Source: Paenibacillus sp. DCT19
GTDB taxonomy: Bacteria; Bacillota; Bacilli; Paenibacillales; Paenibacillaceae
NCBI RefSeq assembly: GCF_003268635.1
Contig: NZ_CP029639.1
Location: 4,599,501-4,663,500, forward strand
Reading direction: 5' to 3'
DNA length: 64,000 nucleotides
Of the stretch, positions 54,279 through 62,908 are shown in pieces (positions within the stretch are counted from its first letter, which is position 1; the number at the start of each line of letters is the position of its first letter). The notes beneath the pieces were generated by a model, which saw nothing but the letters and a program-made list of their open reading frames with translations, did not search any database and was not told the origin of the DNA. A program made the translations under genes and the position numbers.

Positions 54279-54986
54279 TTATAAAAACAATGGAGAGAAC
54301 GCAATCCAAGCTAGGATTAGAGTAAGTACAATACAGACATTCTCTACAACGGCTCCATGCTTTGTTCCGGTACTCATTAGATTGGCTCGAATGCGCCACT
54401 TCAATGGTGGTAGTGGACGAATTCCCCGATTCGTTAGTGAATCCGCAAGAAGATGTATGCCGTAGGCTGTAGCTCCAGCAATCCAAATCTCCGGTTGTTG
54501 CTGAGCAGTCGTAGTATACAGCAGTCCCGCCCACACCGCAGTCCCATAGGCTGTGTGCGTGAGTCCCCTGTGTGTCAGCGTTGTACATAACATCAGCAAA
54601 CTCCCTGCAATCCAGTTCCAAGGCGCAAATGCATGACCGTAGAAGACCAGTCCCAAGCCAATCGCAAACATTAACACTTTACGGAGTGATCGTGAAGGTA
54701 AAAAAGATACCATACCAATCAAAATAGCAAGTAACAGGTTCCAAGGTTGACTGTGAACATAGAAGTACACAAACACCGCCGTCGGTAACAAAATGGTCTG
54801 TAACAGCCTGATGAGGCTGTTTGGTAGCGCCTTTGAAACCAATAACGAGTTGGGTTCATCGATGTCTGGCAGAAGTGAACCAATCAGCGCCACCGTTAGT
54901 GCTGGAGCTGTTACAGGCAAGCCTGTAAATTGAAGAACAGACAGCGATACCCCTGTTCCAATAATAAGGTGGGATCTTCCCATCAT
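54279..54986 (-). CDS. Membrane-bound metal-dependent hydrolase, YdjM/YfhP type
   Basis: A 235-residue polytopic membrane protein of the YdjM (LexA-controlled inner-membrane hydrolase) family. The N-terminal MGRSHLIIGTGVSLS carries the first conserved His, GSLLPDIDEPNS the acidic motif, TTLTHRGLTHTAYGTA the His-rich motif and YGIHLLADSLTNRGIRPLPP the last motif. Seven or so hydrophobic segments. Catalysis is inferred from the family; the substrate is unknown. The start region has only a weak ribosome site. Confidence 0.85.
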   Translation of the reverse strand: MMGRSHLIIGTGVSLSVLQFTGLPVTAPALTVALIGSLLPDIDEPNSLLVSKALPNSLIRLLQTILLPTAVFVYFYVHSQPWNLLLAILIGMVSFLPSRSLRKVLMFAIGLGLVFYGHAFAPWNWIAGSLLMLCTTLTHRGLTHTAYGTAVWAGLLYTTTAQQQPEIWIAGATAYGIHLLADSLTNRGIRPLPPLKWRIRANLMSTGTKHGAVVENVCIVLTLILAWIAFSPLFL

Positions 54987-55158
54987 GATGCCAAAACTTC
55001 CTTTCTAAGAAATAGGGAACATAGCTGACCCATTTCGATATTACACCGAATTCAAAATGAGAACAATAGTTCGTATTACCTTATTTCTTTTCTGAAAAAA
55101 TTTTTCAATTCTGTGACCGGGACCACACTTTTTATTTTGTGAGGAGTTTATCGTTATT

Positions 55159-55174
55159 TGTGAAATTTATCACA
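55159..55174 (+). promoter_or_regulatory. FNR/CRP-type binding site
   Basis: TGTGAAATTTATCACA is a perfect TGTGA-N6-TCACA palindrome, the consensus of Bacillus Fnr. Its centre is 41.5 bases ahead of the expected transcript start of nirB, the class II activator position. Between the YdjM-like gene and here (54987-55158) I see nothing else certain. Confidence 0.8.
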
Positions 55175-55195
55175 TTAGATGATGTCAATCGTCTG

Positions 55196-55201
55196 TATGA
55201 T
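55196..55201 (+). promoter_or_regulatory. Minus-10 element of the nirB promoter
   Basis: TATGAT with no good minus-35 hexamer, consistent with an activator-dependent promoter. The leader to the nirB start is about 240 bases, mostly a family-A repeat. Confidence 0.6.
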
Positions 55202-55232
55202 TAAAATATAAACCAATAAAAATATTAGTAAA

Positions 55233-55411
55233 TGCGTGTTCAAAAGGGGCGGTTTTCAGTACCAAGAAGATGGGATGAAGCTAGAAATGGAGTAGCGGAG
55301 CGTAGGCAAAACTACGTGAGCAACGGACATTTCGGCTGAGTCCCATATTCGACGCTGAGATGCCTACAGGCATCCTACGTAATCAAAAGCGCGAACTTTT
55401 TGAACAACCAC
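55233..55411. mobile_element. Full MITE-like repeat, family A copy 3, inside the nirB leader
   Basis: A 179-bp element starting TGCGTGTTCAAAAGGG and ending CTTTTTGAACAACCAC, about 85 percent alike to the copy at 6191 by eye. It is flanked by the direct repeat TAGTAA (55227-55232 and 55412-55417). The hairpin GATGCC-TACA-GGCATC keeps its stem while the loop differs. It lies between promoter and nirB, so it is transcribed. Confidence 0.82.
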
Positions 55412-55447
55412 TAGTAATGTACAGTCTATCCAAGGAGGCTTATACAC

Positions 55448-57877
55448 ATGAACGGAAATAAAGAAAAACTGGTCGTCATCGGTAACGGCATGGCAGGAAT
55501 TAGTACGGTTGAGCAGATCTTAAAATTAAGCTCCCGCTTCGATATCACAGTTATCGGCACAGAACCCTACCCTAACTATAACCGCATTATGTTGTCCTAT
55601 GTGCTGGAGGGCAGCAAAACGTTGGATGATATTGTATTGAACGACCTGCATTGGTATGAAGAATATGGTATCACGCTGCATATGGGCACAACGGTATCCA
55701 AAATCGATTCCGATACACGCGAAGTGGTGACTACAGACGGTTCGCGCGTCCCTTATGACAAGGTCATCATTGCCACAGGCTCCAATTCCTTTATCCTCCC
55801 TGTACCTGGACACGATAAACAGGGCGTTGTTGGATTCCGGGATATCGCCGACTGTAATACGATGCTGGATGCGGCGAAGAATTACAAAAAAGCAGCTGTC
55901 ATTGGTGGCGGATTGCTCGGTCTAGAAGCGGCAAAAGGACTCGTTCAGCTTGGTATGGAAGTTACCGTAGTTCACTTAATGCAGGATCTCATGGAACGCC
56001 AGCTGGATTCCCAAGCTTCTGCGATGTTAAAAGCTGAACTTGAGCGTCAAGGTATTCAATTCAAAATGGGCGCACAGACATCCGAATTGCTTGGCGGCGA
56101 TCGTGTTGAAGGCATTCGTTTTGCAGATGAATCGGTACTGGATGTTGATTTTGTTGTCATGGCTGTCGGAATCAAACCGAATATTGCTGTTGCTCGCGAG
56201 AGTGGCATGGAAATCAACCGAGGCATCATTGTTGACGACTACATGCAAACTTCTCTCGAAAATGTGTATTCCGTCGGAGAATGTACAGAGCATCGCGGTG
56301 TGTGTTACGGCCTCGTCGCTCCATTATTCGAACAAGGTATGATTCTGGCTAAACATATATGCGGTGTTGAAACTGCACCTTATGAAGGTTCTGTCGTATC
56401 CACAAAATTGAAAATTTCGGGCGTAGATGTATTTTCGACAGGTGAGTTTATTGATGGCCCTGAGCACACCGTTATCTCTCACAAAGATGAATGGAAACGC
56501 ACGTACAAAAAAATCCTGCTTCGCGATAATGTGATGGTCGGCGCTGTGTTGTTTGGTGACATCACGGATTCAGCGGAGCTACAAAAACTGATCAAGCAAC
56601 AGACTGAAATGACCGATGACCTGTACGCTTCACTCATGGGCACAGGCTGCGACGGACACAAAAAGGCGACATCGGTAGAAACGATGGCTGAGGACGAAAT
56701 CGTATGTGGTTGTAACGGTGTTACTAAAGGTCATATTATGGACGCCATTACGAATCAAGGATTAACCAGCATCGACGAGATCAAAGCCAGCACGGGTGCA
56801 ACACGCTCATGCGGTGGCTGTAAGCCAGTCGTTGAACAGATCTTGCAATATGTACTTGGTGATAACTTCACAACCGGTGCCAAACAGGGCATTTGCGGAT
56901 GTACTTCCCTTAGCCGTGATGAGATCGTAGCGGAGATCAGACAAAAAGGTCTGCAAACGACAAAAGAAGTGATGAACGTATTGGGATGGACTCAGCCTGA
57001 GGGTTGCTCGAAATGCCGTCCTGCAATCAACTACTACCTGGGTATGATTGCACCGGATACGCATGAGGATGAGAAGGAATCCCGCTTCGTCAACGAACGG
57101 ATGAACGCCAATATTCAGAAAGACGGAACCTATACCGTTGTGCCGCGGATGTATGGCGGGGTTACGACACCTGAAGACTTGAAACGTATCGCGGATGTGT
57201 CAGTCAAATACGATGTAAAAGCGGTTAAAGTGACTGGCGGACAGCGTCTAGACTTGATCGGCGTCAAAAAAGAAGATTTGCAAAACGTATGGGCTGAGCT
57301 CGATATGCCTTCAGGTTATGCTTATGCCAAATCACTTCGTACCGTCAAAACTTGTGTCGGTTCACAGTTCTGCCGCTTCGGTACACAGGATTCAATGGCT
57401 ATGGGTGCCAGAATTGAACGTAAATTCGAACGTTTGGATTTACCTGCTAAATTCAAATACGCCGTGAACGGCTGTCCGCGTAACTGTGCAGAAGCATGTA
57501 CAAAAGATATCGGTATCGTTGGTAACGACGGCGGTTGGGAAATATTCATCGGTGGTAACGGCGGGATCAAAGCTAGACTTGCGGACTCCCTCTGCAAAGT
57601 GAAAACGGACGAAGAACTGATCGAGCTGTGCGGTGCCATCATGCAACATTATCGGGAAACTGCCAACTACCTCGAACGGACTTCGGAATGGGTAGAACGT
57701 GTGGGTCTGGAATCGATACGCGCAGTTGTGGTTGACGATATCCAAGAGCGCAAAGCGCTAATGGAACGAATTGAGTTTGCACTTGGACATGTGGAAGAAC
57801 CTTGGCAAAAGGCTATTCGAAATGAACAAGGTGAGAACAAACTATTTCACGGTATTGAAGTAACGGCTCGTCCGTAA
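55448..57877 (+). CDS. nirB: Assimilatory/NADH-dependent nitrite reductase large subunit NirB
   Basis: NirB reduces nitrite to ammonium in the cytoplasm with NAD(P)H, FAD, 4Fe-4S and siroheme. The 809-residue protein has an N-terminal FAD/NAD reductase domain (VVIGNGMAGISTVEQI, VVMAVGIKPN, NVYSVGECTEH), two BFD-like 2Fe-2S segments (CGCNGVTKGHI with CGGCKP; CGCTSLSRDEIV with CSKCRP), and the sulfite/nitrite reductase domain with siroheme/4Fe-4S ligands in TCVGSQFCRFG (about 635) and NGCPRNCAEAC (about 675). AAGGAGG precedes the ATG. FNR-type promoter upstream suggests anaerobic control. Confidence 0.97.
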   Translation: MNGNKEKLVVIGNGMAGISTVEQILKLSSRFDITVIGTEPYPNYNRIMLSYVLEGSKTLDDIVLNDLHWYEEYGITLHMGTTVSKIDSDTREVVTTDGSRVPYDKVIIATGSNSFILPVPGHDKQGVVGFRDIADCNTMLDAAKNYKKAAVIGGGLLGLEAAKGLVQLGMEVTVVHLMQDLMERQLDSQASAMLKAELERQGIQFKMGAQTSELLGGDRVEGIRFADESVLDVDFVVMAVGIKPNIAVARESGMEINRGIIVDDYMQTSLENVYSVGECTEHRGVCYGLVAPLFEQGMILAKHICGVETAPYEGSVVSTKLKISGVDVFSTGEFIDGPEHTVISHKDEWKRTYKKILLRDNVMVGAVLFGDITDSAELQKLIKQQTEMTDDLYASLMGTGCDGHKKATSVETMAEDEIVCGCNGVTKGHIMDAITNQGLTSIDEIKASTGATRSCGGCKPVVEQILQYVLGDNFTTGAKQGICGCTSLSRDEIVAEIRQKGLQTTKEVMNVLGWTQPEGCSKCRPAINYYLGMIAPDTHEDEKESRFVNERMNANIQKDGTYTVVPRMYGGVTTPEDLKRIADVSVKYDVKAVKVTGGQRLDLIGVKKEDLQNVWAELDMPSGYAYAKSLRTVKTCVGSQFCRFGTQDSMAMGARIERKFERLDLPAKFKYAVNGCPRNCAEACTKDIGIVGNDGGWEIFIGGNGGIKARLADSLCKVKTDEELIELCGAIMQHYRETANYLERTSEWVERVGLESIRAVVVDDIQERKALMERIEFALGHVEEPWQKAIRNEQGENKLFHGIEVTARP

Positions 57878-57900
57878 AATCGGATGTGAGCTTTACTCTA

Positions 57901-57988
57901 TATAAGTTCAACTAAACTTTTTACACGAGAACGGAGAGGACAGAAATAACGTGTAGAAGCGAAGCGTTCGGCTTTAGTTGAACCTATA
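57901..57988. repeat. 88-bp inverted repeat (family B copy B1) between nirB and nirD
   Basis: Ends TATAAGTTCAACTAAA (57901-57916) and TTTAGTTGAACCTATA (57973-57988) are inverted with one mismatch. The inner part (TTTACACGAGAACGGAGAGG, then AGAAGCGAAGCGTTCG) matches the right half of the 39339-39526 element with the central hairpin deleted. It would form a stem in the nirBD mRNA. Confidence 0.8.
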
Positions 57989-58012
57989 AAATACAGATAA
58001 GGAGAGTTCAAT

Positions 58013-58339
58013 ATGACAACTAAACCAGCTGGTACCTACTACCCTGCCGGAACGATTGATGAATTTCTACCTCGCATTGGTAGAGTCGTTGAGATTCAAG
58101 GCAAACAGCTTGCTGTATTTCTTGCCTCGGATGGTACGATCTTTGCTGCCGATAATCGAAATCCTCATCCAAAAGGCGGGCCACTTGCTGAAGGAATCGT
58201 CTCAGGTCATTATCTCTATGATCCGCTGTACGATTGGAAAATCGATCTTAGCACAGGTCTAGTGCAAGCTCCCGACCAAGGACAGGTTGAGATGTTCTCG
58301 GTTAAAGTGGAAAATGGAACGGTCTGGATTGCAGTATAG
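58013..58339 (+). CDS. nirD: Nitrite reductase small subunit NirD
   Basis: A 108-residue Rieske-fold subunit of nitrite reductase. The fold pattern is visible (IGRVVEIQGKQLAVFLASDG, then NRNPHPKGGPLAEGIVSGHY, YDPLYDWKIDLSTG), but the canonical Rieske Cys/His cluster ligands are absent, as in the NirD family, so it carries no 2Fe-2S cluster. AAGGAGAG lies ahead of the ATG. It follows nirB by 135 bases because of an interposed repeat. Confidence 0.93.
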   Translation: MTTKPAGTYYPAGTIDEFLPRIGRVVEIQGKQLAVFLASDGTIFAADNRNPHPKGGPLAEGIVSGHYLYDPLYDWKIDLSTGLVQAPDQGQVEMFSVKVENGTVWIAV

Positions 58340-58391
58340 CTGCAGTCCAGGTAACACATGTGATTGATGCTTAAGTATGGGGGAAACCGAC

Positions 58392-59180
58392 ATGTACACA
58401 CCTAATGTTGAAGGAATTATTGAAGCCGCGGTCAAAAAAAGAGATCAAATGAATTCAGGTCTAGCACGTTATATGGTATCCGCCTTGATGGCTGGTGCGT
58501 ATGTAGGCCTTGGCATTATTCTAATCTTCAGTATCGGCGCTCCGCTTCTGGCTGCGCAATCACCTTTTCAAATGATCCTGATGGGCATGTCCTTCGGGCT
58601 CGCTCTCACCCTTGTTATTTTTGCAGGATCGGAACTGTTTACTGGCAACAATATGTTTTTTACCATGAGTACGTTAGCAGGTCGCACGACCGTTAAAGAC
58701 ACCATGAAGAACTGGGGACTTGTCTTCCTCGGCAATCTGATCGGTGCGGTCATTCTGAGTCTACTCATTGTAGGCAGTGGTTTATTTAAGACAGCTGCAC
58801 CGGAGCATCTGCTCTTTGCCGTTTCTGCCAAGAAGATGGCAGCCCCCGTTACTGAGCTATTCTTCCGCGGCATTCTCTGTAACTGGCTCGTCTGTCTAGC
58901 CATCTGGATGTCTTCACGCACAAAAGAGGACATTGCCAAGCTTGTATTGATCTGGTGGTGTCTGTACGCATTTATCGCCAGTGGATATGAGCACAGCGTT
59001 GCCAATATGACATTGCTCTCCTTGTCTTGGTTACTGCCAAACCATCCGGATACCATCACGCTAGCAGGCTGGTTCCATAATATGATTCCTGTTACACTTG
59101 GCAACATTGTCGGAGGCGCTTTGTTTGTAGGTATGGCCTATTGGTTCGTATCACCTGTGAGAAAGAAAACCCGTCAATGA
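58392..59180 (+). CDS. nirC: Formate/nitrite transporter family protein (NirC-like)
   Basis: A 262-residue FNT-family channel, expected to import nitrite for NirBD across the cytoplasmic membrane. It has six hydrophobic segments and family motifs ALMAGAYVGLGIILI, FAGSELFTGNNMF, LGNLIGAVIL, RGILCNWLVCLAIWM and YEHSVANMTLL. The start is ATG 58392, eight bases after GGGGG; ATG 58377 would add five codons but has no ribosome site. Last gene of the nitrite operon. Confidence 0.92.
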   Translation: MYTPNVEGIIEAAVKKRDQMNSGLARYMVSALMAGAYVGLGIILIFSIGAPLLAAQSPFQMILMGMSFGLALTLVIFAGSELFTGNNMFFTMSTLAGRTTVKDTMKNWGLVFLGNLIGAVILSLLIVGSGLFKTAAPEHLLFAVSAKKMAAPVTELFFRGILCNWLVCLAIWMSSRTKEDIAKLVLIWWCLYAFIASGYEHSVANMTLLSLSWLLPNHPDTITLAGWFHNMIPVTLGNIVGGALFVGMAYWFVSPVRKKTRQ

Positions 59181-59199
59181 CTCATGCTCTCATGCTATA

Positions 59200-59240
59200 C
59201 ACCATGCATTCTCTGGACTCTCAGAGGGCATGGTTTTTTT
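59200..59240 (+). terminator. Terminator of the nirB-nirD-nirC operon
   Basis: ACCATGC-n-GGCATGGT followed by TTTTTT. Confidence 0.82.
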
Positions 59241-59419
59241 ACGTTATGGTGTTCTTACATTATGTTTTTTCATCCTGTTTTCACGTCAATTACGTTATGA
59301 CTTTATTTCCCTTGTGACCTTTTACCTTTCACAACCTCAGCGTTAATCCCCGTTTACATAGAAGTCGTATAGTCGAACCATGCCTTAACATATCTAACGA
59401 CCAAAGGATGATCGCTTAT

Positions 59420-60049
59420 ATGGGAATACACACGTACTTCAGATCTCTGAATGATCTAGAACGCATTATCCGAACGCCAGGCAAATTCAAGTTTGAGGAA
59501 CACAGCGTGTCCGCACATTCATGGAAAGTCGTGCAATACGCCAAAACGCTCGCGGATATTGAAGAGCAGAACGGCGTAGCGATTGATTGGAAAAAGCTTT
59601 ACGAGATCACCAGCAGCCATGATTACGGCGAGATTTTCATCGGAGATATCAAAACTCCGGTCAAGCATTATTCACTTGAGCTTCGTGCGATGTTACAGCA
59701 AGTCGAGGAAGGTATGGTTGAGCATTTTATCAACGAGAACATTCCCGAAGAGTTCCAAGCCATATTCCGCCGTCAACTGCGTGAAGGTAAAGATCAATCT
59801 GTGGAAGGCCTTATTCTTGAAGTTGCCGACAAGATGGATCAGGTGTATGAAGCCTTTGCAGAATTACAACGGGGAAATACGGAGAAAGAATTCATTGTAA
59901 TGTATCGTTATGCCCTGATCAAAATCAAGAACATTGACCTTCATTGTGTTCACTATTTCCTCCATCACATCCTCCCCGACATTATTCAGGAAGGCATCCG
60001 TTCCCCGATTGATATTCGCAAAATAACTGAAGAGGCACTCGCCGAATAA
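59420..60049 (+). CDS. HD-domain 5'-deoxynucleotidase, YfbR-like
   Basis: A 209-residue HD-superfamily protein resembling E. coli YfbR, which removes phosphate from deoxynucleoside monophosphates. Metal ligands are seen as HSVSAHSWKVVQYA (His, about residues 28-41), TSSHDYGEIFIGD (HD, about 63-75) and EVADKMDQVYEA (Asp). The start is ATG 59420 with AAAGGATG about nine bases upstream; ATG 59408 overlaps the ribosome site. Its stop abuts the convergent regulator gene at 60050. Confidence 0.85.
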   Translation: MGIHTYFRSLNDLERIIRTPGKFKFEEHSVSAHSWKVVQYAKTLADIEEQNGVAIDWKKLYEITSSHDYGEIFIGDIKTPVKHYSLELRAMLQQVEEGMVEHFINENIPEEFQAIFRRQLREGKDQSVEGLILEVADKMDQVYEAFAELQRGNTEKEFIVMYRYALIKIKNIDLHCVHYFLHHILPDIIQEGIRSPIDIRKITEEALAE

Positions 60050-60859
60050 TCAGCTCAAGTCGCCATGGCTCTCATGATCCAGGGACAGAGCTTTTTTTCG
60101 TTCTGCACACTGTTGCCGATATTCACTCGGATATACCCCTGTTTTATTTTTGAAAATTCGGCTGAAATAATGAGAGTCCGCGTAGCCAACGGCTTTGCCT
60201 ATCGATTGAATGTCCAGGTTCTGATGCGCAACCAGCATACGCTTCGCTTCGTTAATTCGTAGCCCTGTCATATATTTGAGCGGAGTTTCGCCCGTTACTT
60301 TTTTGAAACACTTACCTAGATAATCCACGCTAAAGTGCATCTGTCCCGCCATATCCTGAAGGCTGATCTCATGCATATAATGCTGCTTCACGTACAGTTT
60401 GACCGCCTCTGCGATATCCTCTGGCTTCCTCTGCTCCTCCACTGCCGCACTCACATGCGTGAGAGAATCAACCACATTCCCAAGCTTCAGCTCCATCGCG
60501 TCCAGCAGTCCACGAATCTGGTCTTCCGAGATCGGCTTGAGCAAATAATCCTCCACTTTATAGCTAATCGCCTGACGCGCATACTCAAACTCATGATGGC
60601 CGCTCAGGATTACAATTTTCACTTGTGGATAGGCAAAATACAGATGCTTCGCCAGTTCTAATCCATTCATCACGGGCATCTGAATATCGGTGACGACAAG
60701 ATCAGGAACCGTCTGTTCGATCAGTTGCAGTGCCTCCTGCCCGTTCCTCGCTTCGCCAATCACCTCGAATCGTGTACCCAGCTCACTGAACTTCCGCGAC
60801 ACGTTACGGCGGATCAGTGCCTCATCCTCCACAATAATGGTTCGGTAGTTAACCGTCAT
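60050..60859 (-). CDS. YesN-type response regulator with AraC DNA-binding domain
   Basis: A 269-residue regulator: receiver domain with the acidic pair in TIIVEDEALIRR, phospho-acceptor Asp58 in VVTDIQMPVMNG and Lys in DYLLKPIS, then a C-terminal AraC/XylS helix-turn-helix pair (EISLQDMAGQMHFSVDYLGK; QSIGKAVGYADSHYFSRIF). ATG 60859 has AAGGAG 11 bases upstream, so it is a normal separate gene, although in the sequence as given its frame is continuous with the kinase upstream because of a one-base shift. Likely controls the adjacent sugar-uptake genes. Confidence 0.9.
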   Translation of the reverse strand: MTVNYRTIIVEDEALIRRNVSRKFSELGTRFEVIGEARNGQEALQLIEQTVPDLVVTDIQMPVMNGLELAKHLYFAYPQVKIVILSGHHEFEYARQAISYKVEDYLLKPISEDQIRGLLDAMELKLGNVVDSLTHVSAAVEEQRKPEDIAEAVKLYVKQHYMHEISLQDMAGQMHFSVDYLGKCFKKVTGETPLKYMTGLRINEAKRMLVAHQNLDIQSIGKAVGYADSHYFSRIFKNKTGVYPSEYRQQCAERKKALSLDHESHGDLS

Positions 60860-60860
60860 T

Positions 60861-62749
60861 TCAGCCACGCTCCTTTCGAATAGAACCACCCACGGTAATT
60901 CTGACCCGCCGTTAAGCCTATTTTCGATGTGCATCTGTGCCTTAGAGCCGTACCACAATTTCAGTCGTATCCAAATATTTCTCAGCCCCATGCCGTTAAT
61001 CGCAAGATCAGGAATACGCTCCCATTCCTCTGAAGATGCAATATACGCTTGTATGGATGTTAATACCTCTGGCTCCATGCCCGGTCCGTTGTCTTCAACG
61101 ATGATCCGCCAGGTTTCTTCCGCTTCGTTCAACTCTCCTCCAACATACAGCTTCCACGGAGGTGAATCGCCTAGTCCATATTTGATGGTGTTCTCCAGTA
61201 AGGGCTGGATCAGCAGCATAGGAATACGTATATGGTACATGGCCTCTTGAATATGGAACGTATAATGCAGATCCTCTTCAAACCGAATTTTCATACACTC
61301 CAAATATCGCTCGCAATAATTCATCTCCTCTGATAAAGTCACCCCTTCAGGGTTAGGTGCTGAGATGTAACGAAGCATCGCTGTAATATGTCCACAAAAA
61401 GCAACAATCTGTTCATTCATGCCCTCTTCGGCCATGATGCTGATATTCGTGATGTTATTGTACAAGAAGTGAGGATTCATCTGGGATTGCAATGCGAATA
61501 GACGTGTATCCGTCTCCTGTGATTTGAGAGCAAGCATGTCCTGGAAGGACTGCATAAGCTGTTGATTCAAACGCACAAATGTATCATTCAGTTCATCCAT
61601 CTCGCGGATGGAGCTTGGATGATCCAACTTGAACAAATGACCCGAGTCCTGGCCTGTGGCGAGGTCTTGTACACCGATCTTCTGAATGATCCGCTGTAGC
61701 CGATGCAGGGGTAACGTCACCCTTTTGGAGATCAGATACGATAACACTAGAATGAGCAATAACATGCCTAACGTAGCGCCTATAAATAGCGTAGCCATCC
61801 GGTTCAGGCTCACGAACAACGATTGCTTCGATTGTGTCACAATCACTGTCCAGCCCGTTTCGGCTGAGGTCATGTATGTCATCATCTGAGGAGAGTTGCC
61901 TGTGTGAACGACCTCTTGCATTTCCCCTGGCGGGTACTGTCCCTTGCGAATCATAGCCAGATCCTCTGAACTAATCATCATTGTTGCCTCAGCATCCTCC
62001 GAAGAAGAGCGGGAGAAGGGGTACAGTAATGATCCTCGCTCATCAATTACATCAATATGCAGCTCTTCATTGCCAGCCTGTATTTCATGTAAATAGTTGA
62101 ACATCGTCTGAGCATCCTGCAAAATTTCGACGACGCCTTGGCTAACGTAATTCCCGTTCTTGTATACACGTGTAAGTGAGACATATCGGCTATCCGACTC
62201 TCCTTCACCTGTAGGCATGGGCAGACTGCCTCCATCTAACATCGTGATAACTCGCCAGCCATTGCGATTCCAGGTTTCGTTGTACCAAGGTCTCTGCGTT
62301 AAGTCGACATTCATCTGTCCGTTAAAAGCCCCCGCCCCTAGCATTTTGCCATTCACATCATAGATGTTAGCCTGCTTGGCTGTATTCGAGCTGCTAATGA
62401 TGGCTAATATGACGTCGATTAGCGTGGTTGTATCTTTGTAGAATGCCGGATCTGCCGCAAGCCCCTGCTCGCTTCCTTCCGCGGGAGACAAGTAGTGACT
62501 AAAGTGCTCCTTAACGAGATTGGAATAGACGATATTCATCGAGAAATTGTTCATCTTGACTACTTCCTGATCTAGATTACTCACAAGGGATGCACCGAGC
62601 TGCTTCTGCTGTTCTTCGCTGCGACTGCGAATATCATTGGCCAGAAAGACGTACAACAGCCCTGCCACAATGAGCGCAAACACAATAAAGACCGCCGAGT
62701 AATACATAAACAAGCTTTGCTGCAGCGTTCGAAAACGGTATCGAATCAT
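60861..62749 (-). pseudogene. YesM-type sensor histidine kinase, frameshifted at the 3' end
   Basis: A membrane sensor kinase with two membrane segments (about residues 16-38 and 300-325), an extracytoplasmic dCache-like sensor domain between them, a HAMP linker, the His_kinase core with phospho-His in LQSQMNPHFLYN, and an ATPase domain with PLLENTIKYG, VEDNGPGMEP and GMGLRNIWIRL. As given, the frame shifts after NRLNGG (60905-60907) and continues into the regulator. One extra G there gives NGGVRITVGGSIRKERG and a stop at 60861, 629 residues, next to the regulator start. ATG 62749 has GAGGTG upstream. Confidence 0.88.
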
Positions 62750-62844
62750 CTTACACCTCAATCTACGGGTTCGAAAATGTCCACCCAACAGACCGCTTTT
62801 GTCTATTGAGCCCATTCCTCAATCAGCGTAATGTTGAACACATA

Positions 62845-62858
62845 AGAATACGCTTACA
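62845..62858 (+). promoter_or_regulatory. Candidate cre (CcpA) site
   Basis: AGAATACGCTTACA matches the cre pattern TGWAANCGNTNWCA at 12 of 14 positions, about 50 bases ahead of the solute-binding protein gene. It suggests carbon catabolite control of the sugar system; the evidence is one site only. Confidence 0.4.
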
Positions 62859-62908
62859 TTACGTTGTACTGCAAGACATCATATCTTATTCTTCCAGGAG
62901 GTTCAATG

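Noticed and set aside
54124..54621. 165-codon minus-strand frame overlapping the YdjM-like gene
   Set aside because: It overlaps a better gene and has odd composition without motifs.
60050..62815. True hybrid histidine kinase with AraC output
   Set aside because: The regulator keeps its own ribosome site, and a single inserted G restores two standard genes; reported as a finding to verify rather than annotated as a fusion.
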